Origin: J027 sp034437655 | Lineage (GTDB): Bacteria; Chloroflexota; Anaerolineae; Aggregatilineales; J027 | Reading direction: 5' to 3' | Assembly (NCBI GenBank): GCA_034437655.1 | Contig: DAOTTU010000069.1 | Location: 1-64,000 of the forward strand | Length of the DNA: 64,000 nt | In this document: piece after piece, positions 16,584 to 24,732 of the stretch | Position numbering within the stretch: the first letter of the stretch is position 1 | Layout of the letters: every line of letters starts with the position of its first letter | Made by a program: the position numbers and the translations under genes | The notes under the pieces: generated by a model | The model's database searches: none | Seen by the model: only the letters and a program-made list of their open reading frames with translations | Told to the model about the DNA's origin: nothing

Positions 16584-19500
16584 GATCGACGCCCTCGCAC
16601 TAAACTTCGTAACAAATTAAACAAGACCCCCAACACAATAATGCCCGCAGCACTGAGGGCACCCAGTGCCAGACTGTGCCATTGTGAAAGCTCAGTATCT
16701 GGGATATCCAGATCTGATGAGGTTGGCGGTGTTGCACGTAGCGCCGTATTACGCAAATTGTTATAGCGGTAGGTGTCCCGATAGCCAGCCAGGTACCCCT
16801 GAAAGCCGGTGGTGGGTTCGGTGGTGGTATATGAACTGGCGATTGGTTCAATACCCGTCGTTACCAGCGCAAATTTCGGCAGACCGTCGACATCGAACTG
16901 TTCGGCCCAGTTCCGAATATCGTCGGTTGTTTCACCAATGATCAAAACCATCGCAAAGTCGTCAGCATCTACCCGACCTATATTCAGCCCTGTATTTTCT
17001 CCGGAACTGTCGGTACTGAACACAAACGACGCAGTAGTAGCGTCACGGCTCAGCGAACGAATCGCAACAGGACCGCCTGCCAGATAGCGCAACGTATAGT
17101 AATCTTCACCTGCTGTGAGTCGATCACGTTCTAAGGCACTGAGCAAAGCTGTATCTGTGGCGAGGCTATCAAGCACATAACGGCCATTCAAGCCACCAAG
17201 GGGATTTGTGCTGAGGGTGATCGGTACAGCTTGCTGCGCCAGCACATCGCGTAGTACCGCTTCAGCAAGTGGATTGAGTTCACCGACAGCCGTCGGCCCG
17301 TACTCAAATGCAACCAGCACACGGTCGCCGGGCTCCAGTGCAGCCACCGTTGCCAACACCGCCGCCTGTTGCACGTTTAAGGCGCTGGTATCTGGATCAT
17401 TACTCACATGAAATGAATCGTTCATAAAGGGCACAATCACCGCCACCAGCATTGCCACTGCCACCAGCAGACGATCGAGCTTGCGCGTGCCGACACGTCG
17501 CCGGGTTTTACGTCGAGGTTTGGCCGCGGCCTGGGACAGGTCATCCGCTTCAGCAGCACGGATTTCTTCTCGTGACACTTCCAGCGCTGCATCCAACATG
17601 TCGATGCGTTTTTGCTGCTGTTCGGTAATGGTTGCGCCCACAGGTAAAATAACCTCTTGTGGTGGGGCAAGTGCTAATGGGGATAATCCGCCGCTGATAC
17701 CGGCCAGCGTTCCCTCTTCAATAACCGTTTCTTCAGCATTTTGTTCATCATTGGACTGCACATAATCAACGGCCTCACTGCGCAATTGCCGAACGTTCTC
17801 TGGCAACGCGCTCAAAGCCCGTTGATCAAACTCAATTTCAACGCCCCCCGCACTCAAGCGCACCTGCTGGTCTGGGCGGAGTTCGTCTACCCATTCGGGG
17901 CCTTCAAACAGTGCTGCACCGGTCAAGCGGCTTTCGTCGTCACGCACGGCACCGAGTGGTTCTGTGCTGCTCAGGGCTTCGAGGAAATCTTCATCTACCC
18001 CTTCAAACAAATCGCTGATGTCAGTTTCGGCCTGTTGCGCACTAACACCTCGCTCTTTGTCATCGCGTGCCAGGCTTCGATCTTCACGCGGCGCATCGCC
18101 GAGAATATCCGCAAGTGTGTCGTCAAGGTTACCTGTCTGTTTCGGGCCGAAGAAGTCGTCATCATCAGTTGTAGCAGCAGTAGCAGCGGTAGTAGCAGGC
18201 GCAGGTTCGGGATCCTCTGGAGCAAGAAAATCGTCGTCATCAACGTCCGCAAAGTCAACCCCGCCAAGCCAATCGTCTTCCAGCCCCCCCGCACTGGCCG
18301 GTTCATCTGCCATCATTGACGCAAACAGGTCATCTTCTGCTGTATCAGTATCAATCAGCGTTGGCTCTGCGTCACGCATCCACTCAGGCTCAGCCGCAAA
18401 GTCTTCATCAAGGAACATGTCATCGTCGGCGCCTGTATCACCTGTCAGGTCGGCTAACCAATCATCGTCGTCCGCATCTGATGGCGGTTGGGGCATTGCA
18501 GGCTCAGGCTCAGCCGCGTCTTGATCAAATAACAGATCGTCAAATGCATGCAGGTCATCTACATCATCAGCAACAAGCTCATTAAAATCTGACTCTACAT
18601 CATCAATTTGCGTGTCATCATCACCCTCGAGGAACATCGCCCCAAAATCTTCTGGTTCATCTTCGCGGTCAACGTCTTCGGCGGGTGTCGCCATTGCAAA
18701 GAAGTCAGGCGGTTCAGCCTCCATCTCTGGCATTGCATCTTCATCGCTATCCGCAGGGACAATGTCGTCCATTGGCGGTAATTCAAAGGCTGTTGTATCC
18801 GTTAGCCCACTGATGTCCGTTGATGAGGTCGCTTCTCGCACCCAGTCTGGTGATTCATCCAGGCTTTGTTCTTCAAGACCCAAAAACCATTCTGGTACAA
18901 AGTTCGCATCCGTTGCAGCAGAGGACGCCTCATCACTTTCTGGCGCTGATGACAGCATATCCGGCTCATCGTCCATATCTGGCAGCAACAAAGAGTCCAG
19001 CGAGCGCTCAGCGTCACCGATTTCAACGTTATCGCGGAACCAGTCAGGCACTTCAGACTCGAGATCAATCTCGTCAGCGCGCTGGGCAACCTGTTCCTGT
19101 TCTTGTTGATAGCGTTCCCATTCCTCATAGGTCATGTCTTCGGGGCTGACCTGCCCCCTGTCGTCGAGCTTACGAATTTGAGGATTGTCAGAGGCAACGC
19201 GACGCAAACCTAACGACGAGTCTTCATCAACGGCATCATCAGCCTCTTCAACTGCGCTGGAAAAGGCCTCTGCAAATAGCTCGTCATCATCATCCATGGC
19301 TGTTTCGTCGTCATCATCCGCGTTGAGCAGCCAGTCTGGCATTTCTGTCAGGTCAGGTTCAGGTAACGCTTCTGACACGGGTGCATCCGAGGAGAAATCA
19401 TCGTCTTCCTCCTCGAGGTCAATGATTGTCGCGTCGTCGCTAAGTTCAGCCACTGGCAACGACTCATCCGTTTCAATTGGCGAGTCATCGTCAGACATAC

Positions 19501-19837
19501 CCAGTAACCAGTCAGGGACTTCAGCCGGGGCCAGTTCTGCTGCGGCGTCTGTAGCATCTTCACCATCACCGAGCGCATCCCAGTCGACATCATCCAGCGA
19601 GGACGGGTCACGTTGCTGGGGGGCACGTGGATCATCAGGATCAGAAGCCTCTTGCCGCCAGGGTAGCTCACCCGTTACCCCCAGTCGTGAAGGGTCGGGT
19701 GGGTCTCCTGTTTCAGAGCCAGACTGCCAGTCGAATTGCTCGTCACTTGCACCAGATGCGTCATCAGCATCGGCGTCATCGTCACTGTTTAACCAATCTG
19801 GCAGATCATCATCAAAGTTAAAGCGATCGTCACTCAT
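16580..19837 (-). CDS. Giant acidic membrane protein with repeated P(D/E)W motifs
   Basis: 1085 residues. The first ~720 are intrinsically disordered and extremely acidic. They are punctuated by short Trp motifs: LPDWLNSDDD, VPDWLLGMSDDD, MPDWLLNADDDD, VPDWFRDN, VPEWFLGLEE, SPDWVREA, EPEWMRDA, DDWLADL, DDWLGGV and GPEWVDEL. A coiled or helical linker and basic segment (RRKTRRRVGTRKLDR) precede a span at about 790-812. An exported domain (about 815-1045, with PGDRVLVAFEYGPTAVGELN) and a C-terminal span (about 1050-1075, ending LVRGRRS) follow. The repeated motifs look like docking sites for a partner, plausibly another product of this operon. Antisense frames here are compositional shadows. 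Confidence 0.75.
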   Translation of the reverse strand: MSDDRFNFDDDLPDWLNSDDDADADDASGASDEQFDWQSGSETGDPPDPSRLGVTGELPWRQEASDPDDPRAPQQRDPSSLDDVDWDALGDGEDATDAAAELAPAEVPDWLLGMSDDDSPIETDESLPVAELSDDATIIDLEEEDDDFSSDAPVSEALPEPDLTEMPDWLLNADDDDETAMDDDDELFAEAFSSAVEEADDAVDEDSSLGLRRVASDNPQIRKLDDRGQVSPEDMTYEEWERYQQEQEQVAQRADEIDLESEVPDWFRDNVEIGDAERSLDSLLLPDMDDEPDMLSSAPESDEASSAATDANFVPEWFLGLEEQSLDESPDWVREATSSTDISGLTDTTAFELPPMDDIVPADSDEDAMPEMEAEPPDFFAMATPAEDVDREDEPEDFGAMFLEGDDDTQIDDVESDFNELVADDVDDLHAFDDLLFDQDAAEPEPAMPQPPSDADDDDWLADLTGDTGADDDMFLDEDFAAEPEWMRDAEPTLIDTDTAEDDLFASMMADEPASAGGLEDDWLGGVDFADVDDDDFLAPEDPEPAPATTAATAATTDDDDFFGPKQTGNLDDTLADILGDAPREDRSLARDDKERGVSAQQAETDISDLFEGVDEDFLEALSSTEPLGAVRDDESRLTGAALFEGPEWVDELRPDQQVRLSAGGVEIEFDQRALSALPENVRQLRSEAVDYVQSNDEQNAEETVIEEGTLAGISGGLSPLALAPPQEVILPVGATITEQQQKRIDMLDAALEVSREEIRAAEADDLSQAAAKPRRKTRRRVGTRKLDRLLVAVAMLVAVIVPFMNDSFHVSNDPDTSALNVQQAAVLATVAALEPGDRVLVAFEYGPTAVGELNPLAEAVLRDVLAQQAVPITLSTNPLGGLNGRYVLDSLATDTALLSALERDRLTAGEDYYTLRYLAGGPVAIRSLSRDATTASFVFSTDSSGENTGLNIGRVDADDFAMVLIIGETTDDIRNWAEQFDVDGLPKFALVTTGIEPIASSYTTTEPTTGFQGYLAGYRDTYRYNNLRNTALRATPPTSSDLDIPDTELSQWHSLALGALSAAGIIVLGVLFNLLRSLVRGRRS

Positions 19838-19864
19838 AAGTTTCGCAGTATCTTTTCTTCGCGT

Positions 19865-20527
19865 TTACTGACGACGTTGATAGAAACGTTCTTGCCCAAG
19901 AATAAGCCGAATACCGATGGTCACAGTCCCTAGCGCAATACCAATCAAAAGACCACGTGTGCCTGCTGTGACCGGGGTTTCAAGCAACCAGTCACGTACA
20001 TCAGCAAGGGCTTCGAAGCCATCCAGCGGAAGCCACCCAACCAACGCGATCAGCATCGCAGCAATGAACAGTAGGTAGCCCCAATTAAAGCGGCGGTGTA
20101 ACAGTCGGTACGCACCATACACCAATGCAAACAATACTAAGCCTGCCAGAGATGATTCTAGCGTCACCTGCGTGACCTCAAACAAATACGGTGACAACTG
20201 TTCACCTTCAAGCTCACCACCCCAGAAATCAGACTGATCAGCGGTATAGACGGCAATCACCACGATCGCTGACAGCAAGAGCGCAAAGCTGTTGAGCGCG
20301 TTTTTACCTTCTAGCAAGCGGCGCAGATGAACAAAGATTAGCAAATTGATGACACCGACCAACACCGCAAATGCACTTGCTACGATCACGGTCTGCAATA
20401 AGCCATTAATCAAGACTCCGGCCACGCTATCGCTCTCAGCCAGCAAGCCAAATACGGTCAGCAGCGTTAAGCCACTGACAAAAGCGGTGCCGAGCGCGCT
20501 ACCAATAATGGACCGTCTTTGCGTCAT
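19865..20527 (-). CDS. Multi-pass membrane protein of the MutL-like cluster
   Basis: 220 residues with about six hydrophobic spans (ALGTAFVSGLTLLTVFGLLA, VIVASAFAVLVGVINLLIFV, FALLLSAIVVIAVYTA, LAGLVLFALVYGAYRLL, YLLFIAAMLIALVGWL and GLLIGIALGTVTIGIRLIL). There is one soluble loop (DQSDFWGGELEGEQLSPYL) between spans 3 and 4. It sits 16 bases after the DUF6754 gene and 27 before the giant acidic gene. No enzyme motif is visible. It is most likely a structural or channel-like member of the cluster's complex. Confidence 0.7.
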   Translation of the reverse strand: MTQRRSIIGSALGTAFVSGLTLLTVFGLLAESDSVAGVLINGLLQTVIVASAFAVLVGVINLLIFVHLRRLLEGKNALNSFALLLSAIVVIAVYTADQSDFWGGELEGEQLSPYLFEVTQVTLESSLAGLVLFALVYGAYRLLHRRFNWGYLLFIAAMLIALVGWLPLDGFEALADVRDWLLETPVTAGTRGLLIGIALGTVTIGIRLILGQERFYQRRQ

Positions 20528-20543
20528 AATGTCATCCGTTCCG

Positions 20544-21296
20544 CTACACGTTTAGCACTGCGATGACAACAATGGCCACAACAACCGACCAGCGCAGCAC
20601 ATCCAGCACAAGTAACACAGACTGACGCCCTTTTGCATCGGGTTGCATATAGGCCTCGCTGGCGAATAATTCTTCTGTAAGCAGCGGCGTTTCTGAGAAC
20701 GCATAGGCTACCGACTGCCCCAAGAGGCGAGTGCTTTGCCCAACAAAAAAGCTGTCACGGCGCACACTGGCGTCTCCAACCAGAGCAATTTCAGAGCCAT
20801 AAGCACCTACCATAATATTGCTGGAAACATCTCGCAATGAATTCAGCACCGCTACCCCTGCACCAAATGCTAACGAGCGCTCCCCCTGTGGCAACCAGAT
20901 GAGCGTATTGGCTTCGATCACGTGCAGGTTATCTTGCGTGGCATAGGCTTTACGCACCATATCAAGTGCCCCTGTTAGCACCACGCCATCCGTAACTGTC
21001 ACAAGTGGACTGGTGGTTGTGAATGCCTGACGGCGACTAACCTCGTATAACAACGAAAGCCCCGCCAGAGACGCGAGCGTTGTATTCTGCCCGATTTCAA
21101 CGCCGCCAATTGAAAAGCTCGTGCGGCGGTCGCTTTCAATAGCTTCATCAAGCAACAGTGGCAATGTGTTGTAGGCAGATACCTTGCGCACGACCAGCGG
21201 CTTTCGACGCCGACGCAAAAATGCGCTACCGATTGCCGACGCAGCAAACGCCAGCAATAGTATCAGCCAGAAATAGGCTATCTCATTCTCCATCAC
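20544..21296 (-). CDS. DUF6754-like membrane protein
   Basis: 250 residues: an N-terminal span (about 6-24, YFWLILLLAFAASAIGSAFL), a basic stop-transfer (RRRRKPLVVRK), then a soluble globular domain with LPLLLDEAIESDRRTSFSIG, 'NTTLASLAGLSLLYEVSRRQ', DMVRKAYATQDN and NIMVGAYGSEIALVGD. A C-terminal span closes it (about 228-248). This is the arrangement of the DUF6754 family that I associate with MutL-like genes in Chloroflexota. It overlaps the preceding small gene by 14 bases. Function unknown. Confidence 0.7.
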   Translation of the reverse strand: MMENEIAYFWLILLLAFAASAIGSAFLRRRRKPLVVRKVSAYNTLPLLLDEAIESDRRTSFSIGGVEIGQNTTLASLAGLSLLYEVSRRQAFTTTSPLVTVTDGVVLTGALDMVRKAYATQDNLHVIEANTLIWLPQGERSLAFGAGVAVLNSLRDVSSNIMVGAYGSEIALVGDASVRRDSFFVGQSTRLLGQSVAYAFSETPLLTEELFASEAYMQPDAKGRQSVLLVLDVLRWSVVVAIVVIAVLNV

Positions 21297-21564
21297 GTTT
21301 ATCCATTTCCGTGAGTTGTCCGCGTAGCCATTCTACCCCGTCCGGGGCATCCAGCAGTCGCGCCCAATAGTCTAGATTGTTGTCGGGTAACAATAGGCGT
21401 GCGGTCGGTTGCCCAACATATAGTAATTGTGCGGCGAGCGTCCCTAATGGTGCCAGAACATCGAGTGCTATCTCAAATATACCATGCAGACGATGCGTTT
21501 GTATCCATTCGCGCCACTGCGGAATAAATTCGCTAAAATGTGCTTGATAATCGTTTTTGTCCAT
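21283..21564 (-). CDS. Small soluble protein heading the MutL-like cluster
   Basis: 93 residues, starting MDKNDYQAHFSEFIPQWREW, helical, with 'FEIALDVLAPLGTLAAQLLY' and a short tail of Trp-containing segments (LDYWARLLDAPDGVEWLRG). There is no signal peptide. Its 3' end overlaps the start of the DUF6754 gene, which makes it the probable first gene of the operon. The 'GVEWL' and 'DYWARL' pieces faintly echo the Trp motifs of the giant acidic protein. Family not recognised. Confidence 0.55.
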   Translation of the reverse strand: MDKNDYQAHFSEFIPQWREWIQTHRLHGIFEIALDVLAPLGTLAAQLLYVGQPTARLLLPDNNLDYWARLLDAPDGVEWLRGQLTEMDKRDGE

Positions 21565-21785
21565 TTGGTCTGACCATGTTCCATAATCAGCTTAGCACCC
21601 ATGCCCCAGGCCACGCTACCCGGGCAGTCAAAACTTGATGTTTCATACTTTGGCATAGCCCGGCCGCATTTGCAAATTTTGCGTGGCGTTAATTCTGACA
21701 CTTTTTAGACAATTTACAGTACTATAACCACCTGAGAGATAGTGTATTCTATAATTTATAGCAATTGTCCGTTGAGAAAAATACG

Positions 21786-22145
21786 ATGAGTGCAAACATG
21801 GCAACACTAAAACACTACGCTGTTTCTGAAAATAGCGCAGTGGTAGTGATGGCGGGTCAGCTTGACGCGGCTGGTTGCCAGGATGTTGAACTACAGTTAT
21901 GGGACATTATTCAATACTACCCCGGTAACACAATGGTGATTGACCTGACCAATGTGTCGTATGTTTCTAGCTATGCGGTTGGATTTCTAGTTGAAGCCTG
22001 TGGCACCGTGATGCAATATGGCGGTCGCATGTCCATCAGTGGGCCGCAGCCCCATGTTTACGAAACGCTCTATCTAAACGGGGCGGATATGGTCATCCCC
22101 ATCTATGACTCGTATCAATCTGCCCTGACCGACCGACGCTATTAA
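21786..22145 (+). CDS. STAS domain protein (anti-sigma-factor antagonist type)
   Basis: 119 residues from ATG 21786, forming one STAS domain: AVVVMAGQLDAAGCQDVELQ, then TMVIDLTNVSYVSSYAVGFL and GGRMSISGPQPHVYETLYLN. In SpoIIAA-type proteins the serine after 'D-x-x-x-V-x-x-(I/M)-(D/S)-S' is phosphorylated. Here the VSYVSSYAVG segment provides Ser at that place, so a partner-switching role is possible. A TTG 21 bases upstream is an alternative start. It is monocistronic, next to the MutL-like operon in opposite orientation. No cognate anti-sigma kinase lies nearby. Confidence 0.8.
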   Translation: MSANMATLKHYAVSENSAVVVMAGQLDAAGCQDVELQLWDIIQYYPGNTMVIDLTNVSYVSSYAVGFLVEACGTVMQYGGRMSISGPQPHVYETLYLNGADMVIPIYDSYQSALTDRRY

Positions 22146-22227
22146 CATCCGGTTGCTGTCGCGGCTCAACACACGACAGAGTTCCAGGTGATGACATCAT
22201 TTCGTCGGACAGGTTGGATCGCGTTGG

Positions 22228-23334
22228 CTAGGCTGTTATTGACACCGACGCATCTGGCGCAGTATCTCGCAAGCCAACGTGAGACGTCACGCGCATCAAT
22301 AGTTCGTGTCGCGCTGCATCTTCTGCAATGGGCAGCAACACCGCTAGATCATCATAAATCTGCTGTGCTTTTTCTTCGCCTAACCGATACTCCAGATACC
22401 CTTTAAAGTCGTTTTCAAAAGCTGCCTGTAACGCCTTTATGGCAACCACCACATCATGTGCTGGCGTAAAACGTCCCAAACGCTGTGTGAACGGGTCCAG
22501 CGGCAACCCGGCGTTGCGATGCAATGGGCTGAATAAGTTTGGCTTGCTGATGAGTTCAGTTAGGCCGGGCAATGCTGGCACCTGTTTGAATTGATCCGTT
22601 ACTGGCATAAATTCTAGCTCAGCGCGAAATTCCTGAAGGGGAACTTCATCATACATACGCTGGTCAGCAGGCGGAAGATGCTTGTAGATGCGTTGCATCA
22701 GTTCAATACTATAGGCCTGCAACTCCTGTTGGCGTTTTTTACGGTCGCCGCTCAATTGCATGGCGGGCATCGGTTCACAAAAATGGAAGGTCACTTCAGG
22801 GCGTTGCAGGCGCAGAATTTTGTTCCAGACCTGATAGGTGCCACCAATGGCAATCGGTACGACCGGGGATTTCGTCGTCATAGAGAGATAGGCCGCGCCA
22901 GACTTGACATCTTCAATACCTTTTTCCCATGTGCCGCCTTCTGGAAACAGCCCCAACATACCGCGACTTTTAAGCACTTTCTCCATCGCTTTCATGCTCA
23001 CGCGGTCAACAGTGCCGCGCTTGACCATGATGACACCGATGTTTTCAACGACAACATTCGCCGGCCATAGCAGCTTGAAGTCACCCGGGCCTAGAATTTG
23101 CGACTCTTGCGGTAAATACATCAACATCATCGCCGCGTCATAGGTAGACATATGGTTGCCAGCGAATAACACCGGCCCGTCGGCTGGAATGTTTTCGTGC
23201 CCGGTAACAGTCGTGCGCGTGACCAGAGACGCAATAAACCGACCAAACCCACGCAGCACACGACGGAAAAAATATTGGCGCTTCAACTTTTTACGCTCTT
23301 CCTCAGACAGGTCAGGGGCATCCATCCAACTCAC
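22228..23334 (-). CDS. 1-acyl-sn-glycerol-3-phosphate acyltransferase (PlsC family)
   Basis: 368 residues. The acyltransferase domain (about 45-240) has the catalytic FAGNHMSTYDAAMM (HX4D), 'GTVDRVSMKAMEKVLKSRG', LGLFPEGGTWEKG and VVPIAIGGTYQVW, the four usual blocks. It adds a fatty acyl chain to lysophosphatidate or a related acceptor at the membrane. The ~130-residue C-terminal extension (after 'ELEFMPVTDQFKQVPALPG') is helical and not part of the core enzyme. It lies 18 bases downstream of an ABC ATPase gene. Confidence 0.88.
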   Translation of the reverse strand: MSWMDAPDLSEEERKKLKRQYFFRRVLRGFGRFIASLVTRTTVTGHENIPADGPVLFAGNHMSTYDAAMMLMYLPQESQILGPGDFKLLWPANVVVENIGVIMVKRGTVDRVSMKAMEKVLKSRGMLGLFPEGGTWEKGIEDVKSGAAYLSMTTKSPVVPIAIGGTYQVWNKILRLQRPEVTFHFCEPMPAMQLSGDRKKRQQELQAYSIELMQRIYKHLPPADQRMYDEVPLQEFRAELEFMPVTDQFKQVPALPGLTELISKPNLFSPLHRNAGLPLDPFTQRLGRFTPAHDVVVAIKALQAAFENDFKGYLEYRLGEEKAQQIYDDLAVLLPIAEDAARHELLMRVTSHVGLRDTAPDASVSITA

Positions 23335-23352
23335 AAGTCACTTCCTTGTTTA

Positions 23353-24099
23353 TTACGACGCCGAGGGCACGCGCACTTCGACCGCCGGGTGTTCAGCGTC
23401 ATCAGTATCATCACTGGCTTGGGGTTCAAAGACTTCACCATCCACAATTTGAATTTGTCGGTCCATCATTGCGGCCAGTTCAGGGCTGTGTGTGACCACA
23501 ACCACTGTCGTTCCTGTCTTCTCACGCACCTCAAACAGCGCCTCAATGACAATAGCACTGGACGCTTTATCGAGATTACCCGTTGGTTCGTCACAAAGCA
23601 AGATAGCCGGTTCATTGGCCAGTGCCCGTGCAATGGCAACACGTTGCTGTTCACCGCCAGAAAGCTGCTTGTGGTCATGGTGCAAGCGCTGCCCCAACCC
23701 CAGCATGTCAAGCAAATTTGTAGCACGGGCCATGTTATCGCCATGACGCTTGCGTGAGAATTGCAGCGGCAACATGACGTTTTCCAGTGCATCAAGCGTC
23801 GGCACAAGGTTATAGTTTTGAAACACAAAGCCGATTTTCTCATTACGCATCCGGGTCAACGCACGTTCTCCCATGCGTGTAATGTCGGTGCCGTCAATGA
23901 CAATTTTGCCACTTGTGGCGCTGTCCAGACCTCCGATGAGCCCCATCAGGGTACTTTTGCCACTGCCTGATGGGCCGACGATGGCCAGCATTTCGCCACG
24001 TTGAATATTAATTGAGATATTCTTGAGAATTTCGAGCGGTTCGCTGCCAAGATACATCGTTTTTGATAGTTTATCTGTATGGATCACTGCATTTTGCAT
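23353..24099 (-). CDS. ABC transporter ATP-binding protein (MacB/LolD type)
   Basis: 248 residues with a full set of motifs: Walker A GPSGSGKST (about 40-48), Q-loop FVFQNYNLVPTLDALENVML, signature LSGGEQQRVAIARAL, Walker B ILLCDEPTGNLD, and the H-loop VVVVTHSPELA. The sequence fits the MacB/LolD/FtsE-like class, which works with FtsX-fold permeases in lipoprotein release or peptide export. No permease gene is adjacent. The gene is followed by plsC. It has a C-terminal acidic tail. Confidence 0.9.
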   Translation of the reverse strand: MQNAVIHTDKLSKTMYLGSEPLEILKNISINIQRGEMLAIVGPSGSGKSTLMGLIGGLDSATSGKIVIDGTDITRMGERALTRMRNEKIGFVFQNYNLVPTLDALENVMLPLQFSRKRHGDNMARATNLLDMLGLGQRLHHDHKQLSGGEQQRVAIARALANEPAILLCDEPTGNLDKASSAIVIEALFEVREKTGTTVVVVTHSPELAAMMDRQIQIVDGEVFEPQASDDTDDAEHPAVEVRVPSAS

Positions 24100-24138
24100 C
24101 GAGAAGCCAAACTCCTGAGGGCTTGATTAGGTATCAAT

Positions 24139-24732
24139 ATGTCATTAAATCATCAGCGCGTTGTGCGCTTCTATAAACCATACGGTGTTTTGACCAAATT
24201 TACTGACTCCAATAATCGCCCCACGCTGGCAGACTATATCGACGTGGCAGGCATTTATGCGGCCGGGCGTTTGGACAAAGATAGCGAGGGTCTACTGCTA
24301 CTAACTAACCACAATGCCCTTAAAACCCGCTTAACAGAGCCCAGGTATGCCCATACTCGTACCTATCTGGTTCAGGTTGAACGTATTCCAGACGCCGGCG
24401 CACTGCGTCAACTTCGTGAGGGCGTTGACATCCGCAACTATCGCACGCGCCCCGCAGACGTTATGTTATTGCCCCACACACCAGACCTACCACCGCGCGA
24501 TCCCCCGGTGCGCTATCGTAAGACCGTGCCAACCGCTTTTTTGCAGATGACACTCACCGAAGGCAAAAACCGCCAGGTCCGGCGCATGACAGCCGCTGTC
24601 GGGCACCCGACGTTGCGCCTGATCCGTATCGGGATTGGACCTATCACCCTCGACGGTTTACAACCCGGCGACTGGCAAGACCTCAGCCCAGACGACACCC
24701 GCGCCCTCTATTCAAGCGTCGGGTTGCGCTAA
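24139..24732 (+). CDS. rRNA pseudouridine synthase, RsuA/RluB/RluE family
   Basis: 197 residues, lacking the S4 domain, as in RluE. It begins RFYKPYGVLTKFTDSNNRPT, carries the catalytic GRLDKDSEGLLLLTN (Asp is the nucleophile), and ends with EGKNRQVRRMTAAVGHPTLRL, the conserved RNA-binding block. RluE modifies U2457 of 23S rRNA. The exact target uridine cannot be told from sequence here. Its 3' end overlaps the convergent solute-binding protein gene by 21 bases. Confidence 0.9.
   Translation: MSLNHQRVVRFYKPYGVLTKFTDSNNRPTLADYIDVAGIYAAGRLDKDSEGLLLLTNHNALKTRLTEPRYAHTRTYLVQVERIPDAGALRQLREGVDIRNYRTRPADVMLLPHTPDLPPRDPPVRYRKTVPTAFLQMTLTEGKNRQVRRMTAAVGHPTLRLIRIGIGPITLDGLQPGDWQDLSPDDTRALYSSVGLR

Noticed and set aside
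17964..19871. Long Ser-rich rightward frames opposite the giant acidic gene
   Set aside because: They are antisense images of Asp/Glu codon runs (GAT/GAC/GAA read as ATC/GTC/TTC or TCA/TCG), have no ribosome-binding sites and no family resemblance.
21468..21701. Leftward 77-codon frame with CKCG near its start
   Set aside because: It overlaps the 93-residue gene in another frame, has no good ribosome-binding site, and the C-x-C piece is too short to call a zinc site.
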